A stretch of 64,000 bases of DNA, taken from assembly GCA_005281725.1 (NCBI GenBank), contig SSBO01000008.1:3826671-3890670 (forward strand). The letters are read 5' to 3'. Each line of letters opens with the position of its first letter. The stretch's first letter is position 1. Shown one piece after another: positions 24,701 to 35,250 of this stretch. Below the pieces are notes generated by a model that saw only the letters and a list, made by a program, of their open reading frames with translations, did no database searches and was not told where the DNA came from. Made by a program: the position numbers and the translations under genes. Source of the DNA: Wuchereria bancrofti. Taxonomy: Eukaryota > Nematoda > Chromadorea > Rhabditida > Onchocercidae.

Positions 24701-27700
24701 AAATAAAACAATTTTTAAATTATTTCACAGCAAAAAATATTTGTTATATTAAAGTATTTAGGTCATACTTTAAAAAGTTTTTTTCTTTTTTTTGTAATCA
24801 CAAAATATCTAAAGTTATCATTTCATAAAAATCTAATCACTATAACAAATTAAAATTTGGAACATGTTAGATTTAATTAATTCCAATTTAAATTAAACAA
24901 CTTTTAATTAAATCGCCCTTTTCATTAGTAAAATTAAAATTAAAAAAAATTCTTGCCATTTATACAAGTTGTTTCGATTGGACCAACTGGAACAAAACCA
25001 AGATTACATGCAAGATTTGCTACCGTTTTTGAAGTATATATAGGTACAATGCTATTCGAATATTTCGTATTCAAATATTTTAAATCTCCGTTAGTTGGTT
25101 TTGGTAACGGTATACATGGTAACTCTCTAATTTCTAATAAATCTGAAATTTTTTTAGAATTAAAATTAAAATAGAATTTTTTTTGAAATTTTTATATATA
25201 ATATCTAAAAATTGCAAGAAATTTTGTTTACTAGAGAAAAATGAAAAATTAAAATTTGTTTAATTAAAAAAAAAAAAAACAGATATTCATACTTTCAACA
25301 TTTTTTGGTTCTGGTACACAATTTGCTAAAAGTAATGGTGAAAAAACACCATTGGTACATACAGCGGTTGATAAGCCAAGTGGTATATAATTTGAATTAC
25401 AAATAACGGTAGCTACAGTACCACTAGGAAATGTTCCCATTTTTGAATTATTTGAATAAAATATTTGTCCATTAATAGGTGATACAAGTGGTGGACAATA
25501 TTTTGTTTCAGTTACACTTATTGAACTTTCAATTGGTACACCTTTAAAAAAAAAAACTATTTTATTGAATACAAAAATATATTTTATTAATTTATTAAAA
25601 ATTTGTAGTAAAAATAAAAATATTTAAAACTATTGAATACAAAAAATATGTATTTTATTAAAAAAATTTATAGTAAAAATAAAATTATATTTAAAATATG
25701 AAAATGAAGTACTACCAAAAAGTCTTGATTTTGTGTCAACACATTGTCCCAGTACTAATGGTGACCAAATGCCATTTAAACAAGTCGATGAAATCGCACC
25801 AACTGATTTAAAGCCATAATCACAACTAATAGTTGCAACTGTTCCAGATGAAAATGGCCTTTTGTTTGTACCTGTGCTATAGGTAATATAACCATTCATT
25901 GGTGGTGCTATACCGGTAACACAATTACCTGTCAAAGTTAATGAGGAAATTAACTTGTAAACATTTGAAATATTTAAAAAAAAAAAAAGAAATTATAAAA
26001 TTACTATGAAATCATTGTATGAGAAAAGAATAATAATTTCATATGGAATTTTCCTTTTTTTTTTTATTTATTTTTTCTTAAAAATATAATTTATATTACG
26101 TAAATAACATTAATTTATTATTTATTTTATTATATCATATAAATTGAACTTAATTTATTTTTGTTTGTAAATTGTTCGTTTTTTTTTTCTTTTTGTTTTT
26201 TTTTTTTGTATTTTTGTTAGTAAATTAAAAAATTAAATTAAAAAATTAATAAAGTATGATGAAAATATGAACACATACTTCCACTATTATACTGAATACA
26301 TTGCGTTGTCATCGATGGATACCAAATTCCATTGTGACAAATTGCAATTACTGGGCCAATTGGCAAATAGCCAGGATTGCATTGTACGTTGGCTCTTGTT
26401 AATGGCGCAAATGGCGGATGTTTGTTAGCGTTGTTTGAATATACAACAAAACCATTTTCTGGTATTGGATAATCATTTATACAGTTAGAAACGGATCCTG
26501 AAAATTTATTATTAATTTCATTTAAATGCAAAAGTTTCATTCATTTTAATTAATTTCATATTTTTAGTATAGATTTTAACATATAAGTTGTTTTCGTTTT
26601 CTTGTTTAAATTTTTTTGAAAAAATATTTTTCAAATAAAAAATTTTGAAAAATTTAAAATTTTAATTTCAAAATTTAAAAAATTTTCTAAATGAAACTAA
26701 CGAATCATTGAGGAATTTTCGAAATTTGACAATGAACATAAGCCCATTTCATGAGGAATCCATGAACCATTATCACAAACAGCTGATGCTGGTCCATGTG
26801 AAATACCGTTTACACATTCTAATTTAGCTATGGTACCAGGCGGAAATGGTCCAAATGCGCCACCTATTAAATAAAAATTAACTTCAATTAATGCATAAGT
26901 GTTGATCATGAAATTTTAGAAAATTTAACACTTTCAAAAGAAGTAAATGATTAATATAACTTTTGTTAAGTAAATGATTAATTTAAACTTTTATAATGTA
27001 AATGACTAATTTAAACCTTTATTATAAGTTATGGTACCACCAACTGGAATTAATAATCCAAATAAACATGAATTTTTAGGTGAAATTGAAACAGCTGTTG
27101 ATGAAGGAATACATACTCCTAAATTTGACGGTTTCCAAATGGAATCTTGGCATACTGACGAAAGCGCACCTAAATATAGAAATTTAAAAAAAAAAAAGAA
27201 AGAAAAAACGGACTGAAAGCTTCTACTTTCTTATTTTTGTAAAAAAAAAAAATCAAAATAATTGACAAGAAATTTGATATAATTTTTAGCAAAAATTATC
27301 ACATTATGTTAACAATGGCATTTTAATATCTCAAATGTTGACAAATATAATTTTTTTAAAAGTTAAACTTATGACAAATATAAATCTTCTAAAAGTTAAA
27401 CTTATGACAAATACAAATCTTCTAAAAGTTAAACTTATGACAAATATAAATCTTCTAAAAGTTAAACTTAACAAATATAAATCTTCTAAAAGTTAAACTT
27501 AACAAATATAAATCTTCTCAAAGTTAAACTTGTGATATTTCACCCTAAACTATGCATCTAACTTAATTGAAATACTGGAAAGATGGAGAAAAAAACAAAA
27601 TTTTTGAAAAAATTAATAAATTAATTATTTTTTTACATCCAAAATTATACCATAAATTGTGTAACCATCATTGCAACGTACAATTGCAACAGTTTCAGAT

Positions 27701-30700
27701 GGATAAGCTCCAAATATATTTGGTTCATTTGAATATGATAATTTGCCATTGGAAACAATTGGATGACCACTGGAACACGATCTCATCTCCTAGAAGTTAG
27801 AAGAAAAAATGAAACAAAAATTTTTTGGATATAAAATTTAATAAAATGATTTAATTTATTTTTGATAACAAATTATAGAATGTATTACAGAATTCTACTG
27901 TACTACTGATAATGTAATAAAAAAAAAAATTAAACCTGTCGTTTCTCTCGTTGATCACTTTGTCTGATATTCTAAAAAAAAAATAAAAATAAAAAATAAA
28001 AAAAACAAAATCATTGCATTTCAAGAACAAAATTACAACAATTACAGGTATTCAGGTAATTATTATTCCACATTTATAATCTTTCTTTTCTCAATCATTT
28101 TAGGCTGTTCATAGATATCTTTTTAATCATTCCGGATTTTTAACCTATATTTTTCCAATCATTCCGGACTTTTCATTTATATCTTCCTAACCATTCTAGA
28201 TTTTTAACCTATATTTTTCCAATCATTCCGGATTTTTCACCTATATTTTTCTAATCATTCCGGACTTTTCATTTATATCTTTCTAATCATTCCGGACTTT
28301 TCACCTATATTTTTCCAATCATTCCGGACTTTTCATCTATATCTTTCTAACCATTCTAGATTTTTAACCTATATTTTTCTTATCATTCCGGACTTTTCAC
28401 CTATATTTTTCCAATCATTCCGGACTTTTCATCTATATCTTTCTAACCATTCTAGATTTTTAACCTATATTTTTCTTATCATTCCGGATTTTTCACCTAT
28501 ATTTTTCCAATCATTCCGGACTTTTCATCTATATCTTCCTAACCATTCTAGATTTTTAACCTATATTTTTCCAATCATTCCGGATTTTTCACCTATATTT
28601 TTCTAATCATTCCGGACTTTTCATTTATATCTTTCTAATCATTCCGGACTTTTCACCTATATTTTTCCAATCATTCCGGACTTTTCATCTATATCTTTCT
28701 AACCATTCTAGATTTTTAACCTATATTTTTCTTATCATTCCGGATTTTTCACCTATATTTTTCTAATCATTCCGGACTTTTCATTTATATCTTTCTAATC
28801 ATTCCGGACTTTTCACCTATATTTTTCCAATCATTCCGGACTTTTCATCTATATCTTTCTAACCATTCTAGATTTTTAACCTATATTTTTCTTATCATTC
28901 CGGATTTTTCACCTATATTTTTCTAATCATTCCGGACTTTTCATTTATATCTTTCTAATCATTCCGGACTTTTCACCTATATTTTTCCAATCATTCCGGA
29001 TTTTTAACCCGCATTTTTTTAATGATTTCGGGCTTTTCACCTATATTTTTCTAGTCATTTTGGGCTTTTAACATACATCTTTTTAGTTGTTTTAATTTTT
29101 CTACCCATTAGAATATGTTAAATAATGAAAATTATTTGAATATTTTATTTCAACTTTTATTATCTCATATTTCTTTTATTCATTTCATTTATTTTAATTT
29201 TTGTCACAAAAAATTATTCATCTAACAATGCAACTGTGACACATACCTTTTGACAAGTTCCAAGAGTTGAAGCTGGTGACCAACCATTTGATTCACATGT
29301 CAGTGCATCGATACCATTAATAGTATATTCCGGTGAACATTTCAGTTCAGCAACTGTTCCGGTTGTTATATTATTTTCATTACCCATTAAGTAAATAACC
29401 TTTAAAATTATTTCATTTTAACAACTTTCTTTAAATATTAATTTTATCTAAAATTATTTAATATTACATGAATGCAGAGAAGAGTAGAATTAAATTATGA
29501 GTAAATTTAAATTAAATTTAAACAGTAATTAGAAATGTTTTCAATATTTTCATATAAAAAAAAGTAACACCATTTTGAACTTAAAATAAATCCCTCATTT
29601 GCATAATTTTCTTATTAATTATGAATATTTAAATTGGCTCTAGAAATATCGCTAGCAGCAAGTTTCAACAAAGAAAAAAATGTTATTAATTAAAAATGTC
29701 ATATAAAAAATTTCATTAAAAAGAAAAAAGAAAAATCGAAAAAAATGATAAGGAAAGAGAGAGAAAGAGAAAGAGAAAGAGAGAGATTAAATCTTTTATC
29801 TTCTAAATTAAATATTCTTTGATCACTTATAAAATTTACAATTTACAAACCTTGCCATTTTGTACAAATGGAAGCGGTGAACAACTGCTATTGGTAATTA
29901 ATTGACAACTTCCAAGCTTTAAAGTTGACCACTGACCATGGTCACATTGAGCTTGTCTGGTAAATAATGAACGATAGTGACCATTGCATATTAGATATGC
30001 TAATGTACCACTGGGAAATTTATCAGTATCATTTTGACTATACAAAATATAACCATTTTCATGTGGTGGTAATGGTGCACAACTTTTTGCTATTTCTAAA
30101 ATTTAAAATTTTCTTACAAATAAAAAAAATTAGCTAATTTAATGTTAACAAAAAAAAAAAAAACATGTCAAATTAATCAAGCTTTTATTTTTAATTTTGA
30201 TAAATGAAATCTTTTTTTTTGGAAATTTTAAAAATTATGAAAATTTTGACAAATCAAATTTTGATTTTTTTTAAAAAAATTAAATACCGGTAGAAATTGG
30301 TATACATTCACCAAGTTCAACCATCGGATACCATGTACCGGTGATACATGCTACCTGATTTTGTGTTGTTGGTTTATAACCTTCATTACAACGTAATGTC
30401 GCAAAGCTTCCCATCATTACTGTCTCCGAAATTTCCGATACTTCTGATGGCTTATAAATTATCTTTAAAATATTTATTATATTTGCAAATAATACTATAT
30501 CATTAATTTTTATCAAAAAATTTTTATGATTAATTATAATTTCAAAATTTGATTTATTTATTCATCTCTTCAAATAATTCAATATAACAATTTTATTATT
30601 TTTTAAAAAAAAAAGGAAAAAAATGTAAGTAAATGCATAAAATTAATAAAATATTATTGTTAAAAATATTAAAAATATTGCAAATTTTTGAAAAAATTTT

Positions 30701-32159
30701 AAAAATAATAAAAAAAAATATTACAAATTACCTACCTGTCCATTTGGTATATTTGGAATTAGTACACAATCTGTTGGATCTTTACTTCCCACAATTTCGT
30801 TATCACTAATTTTGCTATTACTATCTTTCCATCCATAACAAATTGGATTAAGTTCACGAATATAACCATTAATCAATTGATTTGCACGAAACGAATATGC
30901 ATAATCTATAATTTACAAAAAATAAAAATAAAAAACAATTGAAAAAAAAAGAAAAATGATTTAAATTTAATTTGAAATTTCAAATGATAATTTTAGTTTA
31001 AAAAAATAAAAAATTCTTTTTTACTATTATTTTTTGTTAGTTGATTTCTATTTCGATATCGATAAATTGGTGCTTTAGCGCCACAATCTCCAAATGATCG
31101 AGCGCAAAACAATTCTTCAGTTTCATTGAAATCCACATAACCAGGTGGTGGTGCTCGTTCCTTATTATCTTGATGAAGTACAACACCTGAATAATTGTCA
31201 ATAATTATTATTTATTACAATAACAATAATATTTGACTATGTAAAATTTTTAATTATCATATAAATATCTGAAATTTTTTTTGTAATTTTTGAAATTTAA
31301 ATAAGATAAATTTTTGTGGTATAATTTGAAATTTTATAAAATGATATTTTTATCTTTTTTTTTTTTTTAGAAAATATTTCCAATAAAATAAAATAAAAAT
31401 TTTAGTAATTTTAGATGAAGAAAGAAAGATTAAAGAAACCATCAATGGTTCGTATATTTGTGGACAGTTTAAAAGCACAATGCTTAGGACAAGCTGTTGG
31501 ATTTCCATTATTTAGAAATATTTCATTTGAATTAAAATCAGTATTTGTGAAATATTTATATTTCAACTCGCTACTACCAATACGATAAATTTTTGTTGTT
31601 TCATTTGTATCTTTTGTCCATATCATTACTGGTACTGAAATATTATCATTTAATAATTTTTAATCATCAAAAAATATCTATTAGTAAATAAAAATTTCAA
31701 AAAAAGAAATTAAATTTCACTTTAACAAATTCTTTTAGAGTTAAACAAGTTAATAGTGACAAATAAATTATATACGACAACCATGCATTGTTATCATTCT
31801 ATCAGTCAATTTGATAAAATTTAAAATTTAACGTCTTCCAAAGGAAAAAAAAGAGAAATGTTTTTATGAAAATTTTGCCTTGTATTCTTGTTTATAATTT
31901 TGCGATAGAATTTAAGATGAAAAATAATGACGAGAAAAAGAATGAATAAATAATAATACTAAAAAAATTTTAAATTCAGCACTTAAGCTTTTTTCTTTAA
32001 AAAAAAAAATTAATCTGTGAATAAAGTATGCAAATTTAAGTAAAACTTACTAAGATTATTTGGATATCCACCAGATGGGCATGTAATCGTTCGTGAAAAA
32101 ACAAATTTATTTATATTAATTAAAAGAGTTAAATAAATCCAACGATTATAGTCCAACAT
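21800..32159 (-). CDS. Secreted multi-module sushi/CCP (SCR) domain protein
   Basis: Extracellular adhesion or complement-control-like protein; partners unknown. Twenty-one exons, minus: 32159-32051, 31634-31440, 31186-31025, 30905-30736, 30462-30288, 30095-29851, 29399-29247, 27971-27936, 27789-27651, 27169-27017, 26863-26702, 26497-26279, 25928-25716, 25541-25293, 25142-24957, 24695-24565, 24371-24230, 23392-23301, 22943-22701, 22497-22282, 21982-21800. Phases all close, giving 1190 residues. Signal peptide (MLDYNRWIYLTLLININKFV), then about 185 residues with CPSGGYP, ACPKHC and FGDCG that I cannot place, then 13 CCP modules of pattern C-P-NG-Y, GT-A-C, GY, C-NG-W-P, C. About 19 residues coded mainly by exon 18 separate modules 10 and 11. 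It ends after module 13 with no membrane segment or GPI signal. Exon 15 needs a GC donor for the usual NG turn. Confidence 0.92.
24201..24236 (-). promoter_or_regulatory. Duplicated splice donor of exon 17 within a palindrome
   Basis: On the minus strand AATG|GTAGGT occurs twice, 24 bases apart (exon ends 24230 and 24206). Between and over them lies the palindrome GGTAGGTATTACCTACC. Both donors keep the frame: the distal one adds eight residues (GRYYLPIN) and then meets exon 18 in the same phase. Confidence 0.75.
24952..24969 (-). promoter_or_regulatory. Probable GC-AG intron donor of exon 15
   Basis: The module needs CINGQWQPNLGFC across the junction, matching the C-NG-W-P signature of its sister modules. 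That requires the donor AATG|GCAAGA at 24956 (GC). A canonical alternative, ACTT|GTATAA at 24965, is also in frame but removes the three residues ING. GC donors are a known minor class in nematodes. Confidence 0.65.
27350..27532. repeat. 31-33 base tandem repeat, six copies, sushi gene intron 9
   Basis: The word AGTTAAACTTATGACAAATA begins at 27361, 27394, 27427 and 27460 (period 33). Two further copies at 27491 and 27522 are shortened to period 31 by loss of TG. It lies between exons 9 and 10. Confidence 0.92.
27936..27971 (-). CDS. Exon 8 of the sushi gene: 36-base microexon with furin-type site
   Basis: Flanked by TTTTTTTAG and GTTTAA, this exon codes NIRQSDQREKRQ (residues 404-415). R-E-K-R matches the furin consensus R-X-K/R-R, and cutting after Arg414 would separate CCP modules 1-3 from 4-13. 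Both borders are phase 0, so the exon can be skipped without changing the frame. That is typical of a cassette exon, though its use is not shown here. Confidence 0.7.
28100..29070. repeat. 32-base minisatellite with 160-base higher-order unit, sushi gene intron 7
   Basis: About 30 copies of a 32-base unit (ATTCCGGACTTTTCACCTAT plus 12 more bases). Variants follow a fixed order. The marker variant ATTCTAGATTTTTAACC starts at 28193, 28353, 28449, 28545, 28705 and 28865, that is, steps of 160, 96, 96, 160 and 160 (multiples of 32). The dominant five-unit block is therefore 160 bases, with three-unit deletions between. Copies decay after about 29010. Confidence 0.96.
29755..29786. repeat. GA-rich microsatellite in sushi intron 6
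   Basis: A run of GAGAGAAAGAGAAAGAGAAA followed by GAGAGAG lies about 65 bases downstream of the exon 6 donor, in transcribed intron sequence. Confidence 0.8.
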
Positions 32160-35029
32160 CAGAAATTCAATCGATAATTTTTCACTATTGCCAAAATGAT
32201 ACCTTTAAAATTCAAAAAAAAAAGCGAATGAAAAAAAAAGAACTAAATCAAATATGCTTCAATTAAATTAAAAACAGAATTGAAATTAAATTAAAAATAT
32301 GAAATAAATAATATAATGAAAAATTAAATTATATTAACAAAAATAATGTGAATAAATCAAAAATCACTCGTTGTCACAATTTTTTTTTATTTTTAAAACA
32401 AAAAAAAAAGAGATATAAAGCTATAAAAATCTTGTTTAAATGTTAAGAAATATAAGAATGTATTCTGGAAAAGGACATTCATTTGTGTGACAAATGTAAT
32501 TGTGATATCACAGACCAGTTTTTCTTTCTTTTTTTTTAATTTACGAACAAAAAAATATTTATTTACATTTTGAATAATTAATGATTGATTTTTTTAGGTC
32601 TTATTAATTATTCATTTTATTGTAAATGATGACAGTAATAATAATATATATAATAAAAATTGTTGATAAATAATTTTTATGTATTATTTCAAATTTTTAA
32701 AAATAAAATAAATTTTATGTTGAAAAAGATTGTTTAGAAACGGAAAAATTTAACAAAAGGAAGTATATTGATTTGAAGTAATTATATATATATTTTTTTT
32801 TTGTTGTAATACAAAAATTAAAAATAAATTTGAAAATTAATCGTTAACAAAAAGAAAAACAAAAAAGGAAGAAAATATCAATGATTTTTAAAATTATTAG
32901 ATTCATTAAAAATTTCCATACATAATGATAACGAACGAAAATAATCGATAAGAATGGGAAAAGTTATTGCAGGAAAAAAATAAATCAAATCATTTCATTA
33001 TTGAAATTATGCAAAATTTTTGCCCAATATTTTTTGAGTTAAAGTTAAATGTTGAAATTAAATATATAATTAAAAAAAAAATTAAGTATATAATACTGTC
33101 TGTTTTATATGTTTACTATTTATTGTGTAATTAAACATATAATATCATATGATTAAATTATATTGTTAAAAACTTCAGAAAAAAAATACATTTTTGAAAA
33201 TTTCATAGTTTAAAAAATTTCATTTTTATGGATTTGATATATTTTTTCATGTTAAAATCAAGTTTGCTTCACACATTTAATAATTTATTTCATTTAAAAT
33301 GAAATTTGGGATGAAGAGAAATAAAAAATGAGTTGAAAATAAAGTATAAAATTAGAAATGTATTGATAAAAAAGATATAAATCATTCTGTGATATTTTCT
33401 TATTTCATTTATTTTAATTGTTCAGTAATTAAAGCAACAAGTGTTACGATCAAATTTTATCTAATCAATTGTTGAAAATTAATCTCAGTGATATGTGATA
33501 AGATTACAAATAGACAGCTATGATAAATTATTTCACAAATAACACTACTCTCGAAGATTTCTCAAATCACAAATATATTTTCTATGCTCTAATTACGATA
33601 ATTATTCATGGAAAATGAAATTTTCAAACGATTATTGATGAAAAAAAATATATCAATGATATTTATTTAGTAAATTAAGAGAAATATTTTACAAATGTAA
33701 ACATAAATGATTTTAATATGAAAATATTCAAAGACTTGGCCAATAAACATGGCCAATATCATATGGACCAAATTCAAAAGTGTTATTATTATAAATAATA
33801 AGGCTTGGAATATCTCAAGAAAGGAAATATACTTTTTGAAAAATTCCACCTGAATGATTTTAAATGTTATTCAATATTTACTTAAAGATAGGACCACAAA
33901 TATTCACTCAAAGATTTAACTTACTTAAAGATAGGACAACAAATATCAAGTAAAATTTTAAATTAATAGAAAATAAAAATTTTAATTTTAATTTAATTTA
34001 ACAGAAAAAGAAAAAGAATAGACACCAGAATCATATAACAATATAAGTGAAGAAGAGAAGAAAAAAAAGAACAGAAAAAGGAATGAAAAAAATAAAAGAA
34101 CGAATAAGGGAAGAATTAAATTTAGAGAAAAGGATAAATGATCATCTTTTATCATTTAATTTCATTCCCCGAATGAAATCTTAAAAAATTTGTGACATTT
34201 TCAAAAATTTTATCAAAATATAAAATTAAAAATTAGCAACTTTTCGGGCAATGAAATGTACTTGAAATTAATAGATAAATTAGCAATTTTTTGGTTGACA
34301 ATGACATTTACCTTATTGACAAATAGATTGGATCTTTTTTATTAATGCTTAGCCAATGAACTTGATTAATATTATTATCGTTATCATCATTATTGCTTTG
34401 ACAATGATAATATTATCATTATAAATATGAATAGTACTACTACTAATTAATTAATAGTGTCGTTGTGTTTTTAGCAAAATATTTGCATATTCTAAATGAT
34501 ATCAATCAATGTTAGTATAAATTATAACCATTTTATCATATTTTCTTATTGCTCATTTTATCACTGATTAAAAATCAATTTTTTTGTACATTTTTGTACA
34601 AAATTATATTTAAAGAAAGCAATGATATTTATTATAATATTATTAGAATGTAAAATAATTTGTAAATTTTAGAAATTAGCCTAATATATGTTTAAAATTG
34701 CTGAGAATTTAGAATAATAAAGATTAAAGTGCAAATTAAAATGTGTTAAAATGATGAAATTACCATTGGAATTAATTTAAATGATGGAACAGAATTGACA
34801 GTACAATGAATGAAATGGAAATAATTAACAAGAATTATAATCTGGGACAGTAATTTCATTAAATTGGTAAAATTGGTTTATATAAATAATATGAAAATGT
34901 TGAAATTACCAAATTTGCCACCGATTTATTAGCCAATTTTTATTTAAATCCAAATTTAGCATTATCCAATACTTTTCTATAATAATAATTTATGATTTGT
35001 TATAAATTTAAAATATTTCAATACAATTT

Positions 35030-35075
35030 ATGCAAGTATGCATGCATGCATGAATGCATGCATGCATACTTGCAT
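35030..35075. repeat. Perfect 22-base inverted repeat (hairpin/cruciform)
   Basis: The left arm 35030-35051 begins ATGCAAGTATGCATGC and the right arm 35054-35075 is its exact reverse complement; only GA lies between. The arms are mostly TGCA/GCAT repeats, so it can extrude as a cruciform. Confidence 0.95.
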
Positions 35076-35204
35076 GAATTACATGTGTATTGCATAGCGA
35101 AATATATATATATCGTTGCAATTAAACGATCATCAAATGATTTATATAATAATTTTCTTTTTTGTGATAAAATTTTATCTTTAATATCATAAACAAAATA
35201 ATTT

Positions 35205-35250
35205 ATGCAAGTATGCATGCATGCAAGAATGCATGCATATATGCATGAAT
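35205..35250. repeat. Second, imperfect copy of the ATGC-rich hairpin
   Basis: AATTTATGCAAGTATGCATG matches the first hairpin's left arm in direct orientation about 174 bases away, but the right arm has decayed (AATGCATGCATATATGCATG). Confidence 0.85.

Noticed and set aside
28100..29070. CRISPR array
   Set aside because: Units abut without unique spacers and the variants recur in fixed order; this is a minisatellite in a eukaryotic intron.
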